The notes under the pieces: model-generated
What the model was told of the DNA's origin: nothing
The model's input: the letters and a program-made list of their open reading frames with translations, nothing else
Database searches by the model: none
Part shown: piece by piece, positions 43,101 to 61,900 of the stretch
Layout: each line of letters begins with the position of its first letter
Numbering within the stretch: position 1 is the stretch's first letter
From: LGRD01 sp031415135
GTDB taxonomy: Bacteria; Pseudomonadota; Gammaproteobacteria; Burkholderiales; Burkholderiaceae_C
Reading direction: 5' to 3'
DNA: 64,000 nucleotides
NCBI GenBank assembly: GCA_031415135.1
Contig: JANORB010000076.1
Coordinates: 1 to 64,000 of the forward strand
Translations under genes and position numbers: made by a program

Positions 43101-43479
43101 TCTCGTGGCGCGAGACAACCGCATCAATGGCCGCGAGCAGGCCCGCCACGTCGGTGGTCTCGGGGGCGGGCCACAGCGCGACCAGGTTGTAGACCGTCGA
43201 CTCGGGATCGAGTTGTTGCATCACCCACAAACGTTCCTGGAAGTAGGACAGAGGCAGAATTCCATCGCGCGCCATGGGCACGATGGGCTCGCTTGGCGTG
43301 AAGGTGCGCGCCGCGCGCCGGGCCAGCAACTCAAGCAACTCACGCTTGTGCTCACCGATCGCGGCCTTGAGCACCTCGTCCAGCTGCCCGCGCGCGGCAT
43401 TGACACGCAGCTTGCCCTGGTCATCTGTCAGGACGACACCGAGCGCGTCGAGATGCGCCAACAACTCCCCGGCATTCAA
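40171..43479 (-). CDS. NRPS module: docking-C-A-T (terminal)
   Basis: An 1102-aa non-ribosomal peptide synthetase. The first 50 residues (MNAGELLAHLDALGVVLTDD) are a TubC-type docking domain. A condensation domain follows with HHIAVDAWS near residue 211, then an adenylation domain (YTSGSTGRPKG near 668, FDIAGLEL, NLYGPTETTIW) and a carrier domain with LGGHSLLSLRV near 1058. Reading the ten specificity positions by eye gives D-I-L-Q-F-G-L-I-W-K, close to a code I associate with glycine; treat that as tentative. There is no thioesterase or reductase at the C-terminus. It overlaps the upstream PKS gene by 4 bp. Confidence 0.92.
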   Translation of the reverse strand: MNAGELLAHLDALGVVLTDDQGKLRVNAARGQLDEVLKAAIGEHKRELLELLARRAARTFTPSEPIVPMARDGILPLSYFQERLWVMQQLDPESTVYNLVALWPAPETTDVAGLLAAIDAVVSRHEILRATFVDTGGSPAVQLLEPPTARADVVDLREVAPADQKLRIGADAQAATHQPFVLAKEAPARFTVYRVGEMRAVVLLAVHHIAVDAWSIGLLRNEIAGLCGGGAAAPGNEPQYIDYAAWHRRAQDPGAIGADLDWWAEKLKGAPALSVFPSDRPPSARAIGAALDFFWDAGLCAGVRALARDAGATVYMALLAACAVVLRAHTGQSDIVLGSPMGVRDRPELERMIGPFVNVQLVRLRFEDDPGFEELVRRARNALLDAHAHRQVPLEMLVERLKPVRSLNHSPLFQVAVVQHNAAPQGDVSITSGGALHELTWFFREVDGRIVGSFEYRADLFSAEAIGRIASQLQALLRAAVADRHRPVSGLPLLSADERQRLLLEFNPSAVALDGVLLARQVEHQAAATPERIAVAFEGQTLAYAGLNRQANQLARHLRGAGVGPGELVGVCMDRSPALLVALLAVQKSGGAYVPLDPAFPAERLAFMLQDSGARVLLTSGDAASAIEPPAGVCCIDPVALATTLAALDGRDLDPHGSADDPAYVIYTSGSTGRPKGVTVPHGALANFLGSMRREPGLRADDVLAAVTTISFDIAGLELYLPLICGARIELVSRDTASDGAALAEHLNACGATVLQATPATWRLLLEAGWRPARPLRAFCGGEPLPRELADALLAHAHEVWNLYGPTETTIWSTLERVRHSPEPVSIGKPIANTQVYVLDGQGEPVPIGVPGELWIGGAGVALGYHRRPELSAERFVPDRFSARPGARLYRSGDLARWDAQGRLHHLGRLDHQVKIRGFRIELGEIEASLSAHPAVRQAVVMGREAGPADLRLVAYIVFQPGEDLTASDVRRHLRRNLPDYMIPSLVVAVDEISLTPNGKVDRAALPDPFKNAVQAKRSFVEPAPGAEQLMASIWCEILQVERVGAEDNFFDLGGHSLLSLRVAAAVHKQLGWRMDARTLFFQDLRQVVAIAAAGQGGAGRP
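41035..41081. repeat. 47-bp direct repeat, copy in terminal NRPS
   Basis: A 47-bp stretch in the A domain (around the YGPTETTIW motif) is identical to 49036-49082 in the other NRPS gene, 8 kb away in the same orientation. Long exact identity at silent positions suggests recent copying or recombination between the two modules. Confidence 0.85.
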
Positions 43480-46400
43480 AACTCGATCTCCTCGCGATCT
43501 TCCTCGCTGGTCGGGCCGGGCTGGCCCGGGGTCGACAGCTGCGCAGCGACCTTGGCGGACAGGCCACGAACGGTGGGTGCCTCAAACAAGTCACGCAGCG
43601 TCAACCGGACACGCAACGAATCCTCGATGTGGGTCAGCACGCGTGTGGCCAGCAGCGAGTGCCCGCCGAGATCGAAGAAGTCTGCATCCAGGCCAACGCC
43701 CTCCACGCCGAGCAGCTCGGTCCAGATGGCCGAGATCCGCGCCTCGATGTCGGTCTGCGCAAGGGCAGGCGCCGGGCCTGGCCGCGGATGCCCCCGGGCA
43801 TGGCCGATCGGATCGAGCGCGCCGTCGCTTGCCGCGGCGTCGCCAGCCAGCCCGCGCTGCCTGTCCATTCGCATCCACGCCGTCATCGCCTCAACACTGC
43901 GCAGTACCTCAGCCATGTCTTGGCGCGTGACATAAACGTGGGGGTGTTCGCTGGCCAGGACTCGGCACAGCGCCTGAACCCCTTCACGCGGCCGGATCGC
44001 ATGCCGCAGCGTGGCGTGGGAGCTGCCGTCGCCGAGCGCCGCGGCAAATCCGACCTCGCGCCAGGAGTCCCAGCCGACGGATATGACACGCCGGGTCGAA
44101 CGCGCCCGCCCTGCTCTGGCGAATGCATCCTGGAACGCATTGGCCGCCGAATAGTCGCTCATCCCTTGCGATCCGAATGCCGTGCTGATGGACGAGCAAA
44201 GCAGCATGAAGTCGAGCCCTCGACCGGCCAGAACATGATCGATCACCCAAGTGCCCTCGACCTTGGGCCGCAGCACCGCCTCGATGTCTGAAACGGGCTT
44301 GTCGAGCATGGAGCCGGTTCCAAGCAAGCCAGCCGCATGCACGACCGCGTGAATCGCACCGAATCGCGCGTCCGCCGATTCAACCACCGCCTTCATCTCC
44401 ACTTCATTGCTGGCATCCGCCACGCACAGCAGAACGTCGACGCCCATCGCTTCGATCTCGCGCACACCGCGCAGGCGCGCCTTCAGCGCGGGCGGCGTGC
44501 GATCGTCGGCGAGCATCTCCTCCCATTGGCTCTTGTCCGGAAGCGCCGAGCGGGACGTCAGCACGAGGCGGGCGCCCCATGTCTGCGCCAAGTAGGCCGC
44601 GATCGTCAGGCCGATGCCGCCGGTACCCCCGGTGACCAGGTAGGTCCCGCCACGACGCAGGGGCAGCGCCGCATCATGGGTCTGCAGCTTGCGGTGCTGC
44701 AACACCGGCGTCCACCGGTAACCGCCCCGGTACGCCACCACCGGGTCTGAATCGGGCTGCGCCGCCTCGGCGCGCAGGCAGATGGCCAGCCGCGCTGCCA
44801 GTTCAGGCTGCCATTCGTGACTCCACAGATCGATGGTCCGGCAACGCAAAGCGGGCACATCGATGGGCATCAGGTAGACCGGTCCGAGCAGCAAGGAACG
44901 GTCAGGCCGAACCGGCTCGATGCCCAGAACAGATTCACGCTCGCTGGTGACTGCCAGCACGGGCAGCGGCGAGGCCAGTGGAAGCTTTGCCAACGCCCGA
45001 GCCAGACCCAACAGGCTGTAGAAACCCAGCGCACGGCTGGCGGCCAGGCCCGTGATGACGTCGACTTCGGCTGGCGCGGAAACATTCCACAGATGAGCGA
45101 TGCAATCCAGCCCGCCATGGGTTTGGAGCACCTCCCCCAGCAGTCGCTCGTAGTCCTCCAGGCGATCCGGAATGATGGCGAACCGGCTCGGTGCGGCCCG
45201 CTCGAACACGGAGCCCGGCAACACGCTGACCACCTCTGCGCCTTGGCCACGCAGCGCATCCACCAGCGCCAGGGCCGCCGCGCTTCGGTCATGGAACACG
45301 AGCCAGCGGCCTGGGGCATGTCCAGCGGAAGAATCAAGCGCCGAGAGCGCCACCGAGCGCTGCCACGAGGGCACCCAGAACCAGTCGTCGACCCCTCGCC
45401 CGGCGGCCGGTTCGGTTCGAGGCTCCATGCGCACGGGCCGTGCCGGGTCGGCCGCAACCGCGCTCGGCGCATCAATCCAATGCCGCTTGCGCTCGAATGG
45501 ATAGGTTGGCAACGGCACATGGCGCGGCGCCGATGCGCCGTGCAGGCCGGCCCAGTGCAACGCTGCGCCGGCAAGCCACAGGCGCCCGGCCGCCGCGCGC
45601 AATGCGTCAACATCATCGCGTTCGTCGCGCACCGGACCGAACGAGGCGCTGACCCGGCGCGGGCCGTCCCGGCCGAGGCCGAGCCGCGCCAGCGCGGTCA
45701 GCGCCTGGCCCGGGCCGACCTCCAGCAGATGCAAAGCCGGGTCGGCCGCGAGCGTGCGAACACCGGCCGCAAACTTGACGCCGCGGCGCAGGTGCTCGGC
45801 GTAGTAGGCCGGCGACGTGGCCTGCTGCGGCGTGATCCACTGGCCGGTGAGGTTCGACACGTAGGGCAGCGTCGGCGCCGACAACGCCACTTTCTCCACC
45901 AGCGCCGTGAACGGCGCGAGCACCGGCGCCATCATGGCCGAGTGGAACGCGTGCGAGGTGTGCAGCGCCCGCGTCTCGATGCCGGCCGACTGCAGCCGCG
46001 CCAGGCACGCCGCCAACGCGTCGGCCGGACCGGCGATGGTGCACAACTCCGGCGCGTTGACCGCCGCGATCTCGACCGCGCCCTCGGTGGCCTCGAGCCA
46101 GCGCGCCAGTTCGTCGGCGCCCAGGTGAACCGCGGCCATGCCGCCGGGCGGCATGGCCTGCATCAACTGCCCGCGCGCGGCCACCAGCGCCAGCGCATCA
46201 TTCAGCGACATCACCCCCGCCAGGTGCGCCGCCACGTACTCGCCAATGCTGTGGCCGAGCATCGCCGCCGGCCGCACGCCCCATTGCCGCCACAGCATGG
46301 CGAGCGCGTATTCGGTGGCGAACAGCGCCGGCTGCGCCAGGCGGGTTTGATGGATCACCGTGTCGCCGGCGGGCGCGAACAACACGTCGCGCAGGTCGCG

Positions 46401-48122
46401 CGCCAGCGGCCCGCGCAGCAGCTCGGCGCAGTGGTCGATCGCGGCGCGGTAAACCGGCTCGCCGCGGTACAGGCCGGCGCCCATGCCGGCAAACTGGCTG
46501 CCCTGGCCGCTGAACAGGAATGCCACCGGTCGATCGCCCCCCTCGTGCACCGCGCCGTGCGCCGGCGGCCGCTGCGGGTCTGTCAAACGTTCAATCGCCT
46601 GAGCGGCAGCGCCGGCCACCACGACGCGCCGGTGGGCAAAGGCACGGCGGCCGCTTTGCAGCGTCCAGGCGACGTCGGCCAGCGCTTGTTCGGGGTGGGC
46701 GGCCAGGTGGACGGCCAGGCGCTGCGCCGCGGCGTCGAGCGCCGCCCCGGTGCGCGCCGACACCACCAGCAACTGCGCCCCCTGGGCTGGTGGCGTGGCC
46801 TCGACGGCCGGCGCCTCTTCAAGCACCACGTGCGCGTTGGTCCCGCCGATGCCGAACGAGCTGACCCCCGCGCGGCGCGGCGTGTCGCCGCTCGGCCAGG
46901 CACGGCCGGCGGCACTGGCGGCGAACGGGCTGCGCTCCAGATCGAGTTGCGGATTGGGCGCCGTGAAATGAAGCAGCGGTGGAATGTGCCGGTGCTGGAG
47001 CGCCAGCACGGCCTTCATCAGACCGGCCACACCGGCCGCGGCATCCAGGTGGCCCAGGTTGGCCTTGAGCGAACCGAGCCGGCAAAAGCCCACATCGCTT
47101 GTCGAGGCGCGGAAGACCTGCGTCAGCGCGGCGATCTCGATCGGGTCGCCCAGCGGCGTGCCCGTGCCATGGGCCTCGATGTAGCCGATGCTGCGCGGAG
47201 CTACGCCGGCCAGCGTCTGCGCCATCGCGATGGCCTCGACCTGGCCGTCCACGCTGGGCGCGGTGAAGCCGGCCTTGCCGGCACCGTCGTTGTTGATCGC
47301 CGCGCCGCGGATCACCGCATGGATGGTGTCGCGGTCGGCCAGCGCATCGGCCAGCCGCTTCAGCACCACGATGCCGCAGCCCGCGCCGGGGCGTGTGCCG
47401 CGCGCCGCCTGGTCGAACGGCCGGCAGTGGCCGTCGGGCGACAGGATCATGCCTTCCTGGTACAGGTAGCCGGCCTGCTGCGGGAACGACACCGACACAC
47501 CGCCCGCCAAGGCCATGTCGCACTCATGGCGCTCAAGCGCGCGGCAAGCCACCTGCACCGCCACCAGCGAGGTCGAGCAGGCGGTCTGGATCGTCATGCC
47601 GGGGCCGCGCAGGTCCAGCTTGTACGAGACCCGGGTGCACAGAAAATCCTTGTCGTTGCCAAGCATCAGCTGGTAGCCGCCGACCGCCGCCGCCAGCGCC
47701 GGATCACGCAGGATCTGCGAGATCAAATAGGTGTTCATCGTCGCGCCGCCATACACGCCGACCGCCCGCTCGATCGCCCCCGGCGCGTAGCCGGCATGCT
47801 CCAGCGCCTCCCAGGCGCATTCGAGGAAGATGCGCTGCTGTGGGTCGACGATCTGCGCTTCGCGCGGCGACAGGCCGAAGAACGCGGCATCGAACAGATC
47901 CGCACCTTCGAGCACCGTGCCACGACGCACGTGGTTCGGATGGGCGCGCTGCGCCGGGGTCACGCCGGCGGCATCGAGTTCGGCGTCGCTGAACGGCGTC
48001 AACGACTCGACGCCGTCCTTGACGTTGTTCCAGAACGCGTCGAGGTCGCTCGCGCCGGGGAAGCGCCCGGCCATGCCGACGATGGCCACCGCGTGGGAAG
48101 GAAACTTGTCGCTGGCGCTCAT
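43476..48122 (-). CDS. Type I PKS module: KS-AT-KR-carrier
   Basis: A 1548-aa polyketide synthase module. KS: TACSTSL near residue 181, EAHGTGTPLGDPIE and KANLGHLDAAAG. AT: GHSIGEYVAAH near 624 with SHAFHSAMM, the HAFH motif typical of malonyl-CoA selection. KR: LVTGGTGGIGLT near 1168 and SDYSAANAFQDA near 1323. The carrier domain near 1490 reads DFFDLGGHSLLATRV, like a peptidyl carrier, suiting transfer to the next NRPS. No DH or ER is seen, so the beta-hydroxyl should remain. I chose the ATG at 48122, 4 nt after the preceding stop; a start 30 nt earlier would overlap the NRPS gene. Confidence 0.93.
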   Translation of the reverse strand: MSASDKFPSHAVAIVGMAGRFPGASDLDAFWNNVKDGVESLTPFSDAELDAAGVTPAQRAHPNHVRRGTVLEGADLFDAAFFGLSPREAQIVDPQQRIFLECAWEALEHAGYAPGAIERAVGVYGGATMNTYLISQILRDPALAAAVGGYQLMLGNDKDFLCTRVSYKLDLRGPGMTIQTACSTSLVAVQVACRALERHECDMALAGGVSVSFPQQAGYLYQEGMILSPDGHCRPFDQAARGTRPGAGCGIVVLKRLADALADRDTIHAVIRGAAINNDGAGKAGFTAPSVDGQVEAIAMAQTLAGVAPRSIGYIEAHGTGTPLGDPIEIAALTQVFRASTSDVGFCRLGSLKANLGHLDAAAGVAGLMKAVLALQHRHIPPLLHFTAPNPQLDLERSPFAASAAGRAWPSGDTPRRAGVSSFGIGGTNAHVVLEEAPAVEATPPAQGAQLLVVSARTGAALDAAAQRLAVHLAAHPEQALADVAWTLQSGRRAFAHRRVVVAGAAAQAIERLTDPQRPPAHGAVHEGGDRPVAFLFSGQGSQFAGMGAGLYRGEPVYRAAIDHCAELLRGPLARDLRDVLFAPAGDTVIHQTRLAQPALFATEYALAMLWRQWGVRPAAMLGHSIGEYVAAHLAGVMSLNDALALVAARGQLMQAMPPGGMAAVHLGADELARWLEATEGAVEIAAVNAPELCTIAGPADALAACLARLQSAGIETRALHTSHAFHSAMMAPVLAPFTALVEKVALSAPTLPYVSNLTGQWITPQQATSPAYYAEHLRRGVKFAAGVRTLAADPALHLLEVGPGQALTALARLGLGRDGPRRVSASFGPVRDERDDVDALRAAAGRLWLAGAALHWAGLHGASAPRHVPLPTYPFERKRHWIDAPSAVAADPARPVRMEPRTEPAAGRGVDDWFWVPSWQRSVALSALDSSAGHAPGRWLVFHDRSAAALALVDALRGQGAEVVSVLPGSVFERAAPSRFAIIPDRLEDYERLLGEVLQTHGGLDCIAHLWNVSAPAEVDVITGLAASRALGFYSLLGLARALAKLPLASPLPVLAVTSERESVLGIEPVRPDRSLLLGPVYLMPIDVPALRCRTIDLWSHEWQPELAARLAICLRAEAAQPDSDPVVAYRGGYRWTPVLQHRKLQTHDAALPLRRGGTYLVTGGTGGIGLTIAAYLAQTWGARLVLTSRSALPDKSQWEEMLADDRTPPALKARLRGVREIEAMGVDVLLCVADASNEVEMKAVVESADARFGAIHAVVHAAGLLGTGSMLDKPVSDIEAVLRPKVEGTWVIDHVLAGRGLDFMLLCSSISTAFGSQGMSDYSAANAFQDAFARAGRARSTRRVISVGWDSWREVGFAAALGDGSSHATLRHAIRPREGVQALCRVLASEHPHVYVTRQDMAEVLRSVEAMTAWMRMDRQRGLAGDAAASDGALDPIGHARGHPRPGPAPALAQTDIEARISAIWTELLGVEGVGLDADFFDLGGHSLLATRVLTHIEDSLRVRLTLRDLFEAPTVRGLSAKVAAQLSTPGQPGPTSEEDREEIEF

Positions 48123-48126
48123 CGGA

Positions 48127-58085
<9,959 letters not shown>

Positions 58086-58107
58086 GCTCACAACTCCTTC
58101 GGAAAGA

Positions 58108-58995
58108 TCATCGAACCCACCGCCCCGCCACGTCGTCGCGAACCGTCGGGTGTGGCTCGCGCTGCCACACGTAAAAGGCCGCGGCGCCAATGGCGGCCAT
58201 GCCGACCAGGGTGCGCAGCAGCGGCATGTGCTGGCCCAGGCTCCAGCCGATGCCCAGGGCGAATGGAATCTGCAGGTACATCAGCGGCGCCGAATCCGAC
58301 ACCGGCGCCGCCGCAGTCAGGCGCTCGAGGGCGAACAGGCTGCCCAGGCCCAGCAGCGCGACGGCCGCGTGGATCAACAGGTCGGGCCCGGTGGGCGTGA
58401 TCCAGTTCGACGGGATCAGCGGCGCGAGCAACAGGCACACCCCCAGACCAGCGTAGAACAGGTTGGCGGCGACGGGCTCGGTGCGCAATGAACGTGCCAT
58501 CACCACGTACAGGCTGAAGCACAAGGCCATGCCGAGCGGAAACACCAGCAACAGCGGTCGCGGCATGGCATGCGGCCCGGTCAGCGCAAACACAGCGCCG
58601 CAGGCCAGCGCCGCCACCAGCCACACCGTGGGCGAGACACGCTCGCGCAGGAACAAATGGGCCAGGCCCAGGATCAGCAACGGCGCCAGCCAGAACACCG
58701 ACATCAGCATCGAAGGCGCCAGGCCGCGCTGCACGCCCAGGATCCAGCACGCCGGCATGCCCACCAGCATGGACGCGCGCGCGAACTGGACCAGCGGGCG
58801 TTTCGTGCGCCACAGCAAACCCACATCGCGCCGGCCCCACAGCGCCCACACCAGCACCAGGTGGAACACAAAGCGCAGCCACACGACCTGGCTCAGGCTG
58901 TAGCGCGCCAACACCAAACCCGTCAAGGCCTCTTCGGCCGCCCACAGCGCGGCAAAAGCGATGGTCAGCTTCATGCTGTGGCGGCTGCCGTTCAT
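58108..58995 (-). CDS. DMT-superfamily (EamA) transporter
   Basis: A 295-aa membrane protein with ten hydrophobic segments and two EamA-like repeats (LARYSLSQVVWLRFVFHLVLVWALWG and LPIGVG-type second half ending LGQHMPLLRTLVGMAAIG). Members export metabolites such as amino acids, nucleosides or lipids. It lies between two PKS genes, overlapping the first as ATGA and preceding the second by 22 nt, so it is probably the exporter of the product or of a precursor. The substrate is not visible in the sequence. Confidence 0.85.
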   Translation of the reverse strand: MNGSRHSMKLTIAFAALWAAEEALTGLVLARYSLSQVVWLRFVFHLVLVWALWGRRDVGLLWRTKRPLVQFARASMLVGMPACWILGVQRGLAPSMLMSVFWLAPLLILGLAHLFLRERVSPTVWLVAALACGAVFALTGPHAMPRPLLLVFPLGMALCFSLYVVMARSLRTEPVAANLFYAGLGVCLLLAPLIPSNWITPTGPDLLIHAAVALLGLGSLFALERLTAAAPVSDSAPLMYLQIPFALGIGWSLGQHMPLLRTLVGMAAIGAAAFYVWQREPHPTVRDDVAGRWVR

Positions 58996-61900
58996 TGCGC
59001 CTGCTCCAGGCGCGCCATCAGGCGCGCTTCAAGCTCGTCGTCACTGAGGTCGTCCAGGTGAGCGCCGGCTCCTGGCACGCCAACTGCGGGCAGCACGCGC
59101 GCAGGGGCCGCCACGGCGGCCGATGACGCCGTGGCCTTGACGTTCAGCTGCGCCTCCAGAAACCCGGCCAACGCGCCGACGTTCGGATAGTTGAACGTCA
59201 AGGTCGACGGCATCGGCCGCCCCGCGCCGCGCTCGAGCCGGCGCTTGAGCTCCACCGCCATCAGCGAGTCCATGCCCAGATCGAACAGGCCCGTCGTGAT
59301 GGGCACGGCGGCTCCGTGGCCCAGGCCCAGCACCGCGGCGGCTTCGTTCTGCACAAATTCCACCAGCAGGTCATGGCGCATCGCGGCCGGCGCGGCAGCC
59401 AGCCGTTGATTGAGGTCCGGCCCGGCCTCGGCCCGCCGCGCCGGCTGTGCCGGCTGCACGGTGGTGCCCAGCTGCGACAGGAAGGGCCGCGCACGGCGCG
59501 CTTCGTGCAAGGGCTTGAGCACGCTCCAATCGACCTTGGCCACCACCGCCTGCGCTGGCGTGCCGGCCAGCAGGCGGCCGAGCGCGTCGAGCGCGTCGTT
59601 GGCGGCCATCGGTTGCAGGCCGCTTTCGCGGTAGCCGCGCTGGTGCTCGGCCGAGGCCAGCCGCATCACCTCCCAGGTGCCCCAGTTGACCGAGAGCACG
59701 CGGCGCAACGGGTTGGTCGCCTGCGCAAACGCGTCGAGAAAGGCGTTCGCCGCCGCGTAGTGCGCCAGGCCGCTGGCGCCCAGCAATGCGGTGGTCGACG
59801 AGAACAGCACCAGGAAGTCCAGCCCCTGCCCGCGCGTCAGCCGCTCCAGCACCTGCGTGCCCGCGACCTTGGGGCGCAGCATGTCGGCGATCTGATCCGG
59901 CTGCATCTCGATCAGCGGCGCGGCGCTGAGCGCGGCGGCGGCATGCATCACACCGCGCAGCGGCGGCGCATCGGCGCGCAGTTGCGTCAGCAGCCGCGCC
60001 ATGGTGGCCTCGTCGGCGACGTCGCCTTGCAAGGCATGGACCTTGGCACCGAGCGCTTCGATGGCACGCACGCCGCCGGCCGCGGCGTCCGCGTGGCGCC
60101 CCAGCAAGGCAATGTGGCGCGCGCCGCACTCGGCCATCCAGCGCGCAATCACCAGGCCGAGCCCGCCGAAGCCGCCGGTCACGAGGTAACAGGCGTCGGC
60201 CTTGAACGTGACGGGCGCCGATGCGGGCATCGCGGCCTTCACCAGGCGTGCCAACCGGCGCCGGCCGCCGCGCCACGCGGCCTGGTCCTCGCCGTCATCG
60301 GCGTCGATGGCCGTGAGCAAGGTGTCGGCGCCGGCTTCGCCGTCGTCATCGGCCGGCAGATCGATGAGCCCGCCCCACTGGCCCGGGTGCTCGAGCGCAA
60401 AACCGCGCCCCCAGCCCCACAGCGGTGCTTGCCAGGGCGCGCTGGGGTGCAGCGTGCCGTCGACCGCTTGCGCGCCTTGCGTCACCAGCCAGATGCGGCC
60501 TTCGGCACGCGCCGTGGCGGCGAGCCAGCGTTGTGGCAATTCGCCGGAAAGTGCTTCGGCCCGGTGCGCTGCCAAGGTGTCGTCGGCAGCGCTGGCGGCC
60601 AACTCCAGAGCACCCAGATAAATCACCCGGTCCTGCGGCGTCAGGCCGGTGGGTGGCGAATCGGCCGGCAGCAGCGCCACCGAATCGCCGCGCGCCCGCA
60701 AGCGGGTGGCCAGGGCTTCGCCCAGGCCGTGCGCGGCACCGACCAGCGCCCAGCGCCGCGCGGCCGCCGGCGCGCGCGCCACGACCAGCGCCTGTTGGGC
60801 CGCGCCACGCTGCGTCCAGCGCGCGCCGGGCAAGGCCGCAGCGCCCTGGAAACCCAGGCCATGCAGCAGATCGAGCCAGGCGGCCCCCGGGATCAGCGGG
60901 TAGTTCGGGCGCAGCGGCGCATCGGTGAAGCGCCACCAGCCTTCGGTCAGGCCGAACGTCAGGTCGACCCAGCGCTCCGGCGCCACCCCTTCCATCAGGA
61001 ACAGCAGCGCGCCCGGGGCCATCAAGCGCTGGGTGTGTTGCAGCGCCTGCTTCAGGTCGGCGGTGGCGTGCAGCACGTTGGCGGCGATGACGATGTCGAA
61101 ATGGCCGGCCGCCAAGCCTTGCGCCAGCGGGTCGCGCTCGATGTCGAGCAAGCTGTACCGGACGAACGGGTACGCCGCGAACTGCTCGGCGGCGCGCTCC
61201 AGGAACAGCGGCGACAGGTCGGTGAAGGTGTATTCGGTCCGGTCGGCCGGCAGCAAGGGCAGCACAAAGGTGGTGGTGCCGCCGGTGCCAGCGCCGATTT
61301 CGAGCACCCGCAACCGTGCGCCGGCTGGCAGTTTTGCGATCGCTGCCTGCAGCGCTTCGCCCAGCGCGCGGTTGTAGGTCTGGGCAAACGGCGAGTCCAC
61401 ATACAGCTTGCGCGCTTCGGTGAACGAACCGCCGGGGAACAGCAGTTGCAGCGGGTCTTGTTCGCCGCGCAGCACACGCGCCAGCGCCGGGCCGCAGCGG
61501 CGCAGCGTGTTCAGTTCGCCGTCGGTCTCGCCAAAGCGCTGCATCAGCGTGTCGTAGCGCGTGCCGGCATCGGCACGGGACAGCGGCGACACCAGCTCGA
61601 ATTCACTGCCGCGCGCGCGCAGCACCTTGTCTTCGACCAGCATCTCCAGCAAGCGTGAAAACAGCCGCGCATGCCTTGCGACCACGCCCAGGCGCCGCGC
61701 CTCGCCGCTGGCGTCGAAGCGACGCCCGGCACTGTCGTCGAAACCCAGTTCGCGCAGCGCGGCCGCGACGTGATCGGCGCTCAAGCGGTCCAGTTCGGGC
61801 AGGAGTTGTTCATACACCGCCAGGCCGTGCTGCGCGGCCAGCGCGCCAAAACGCTGCTGGACTTGCGGCACAAAGCTCTCAGGAGCCTGCAGCATCGGCG

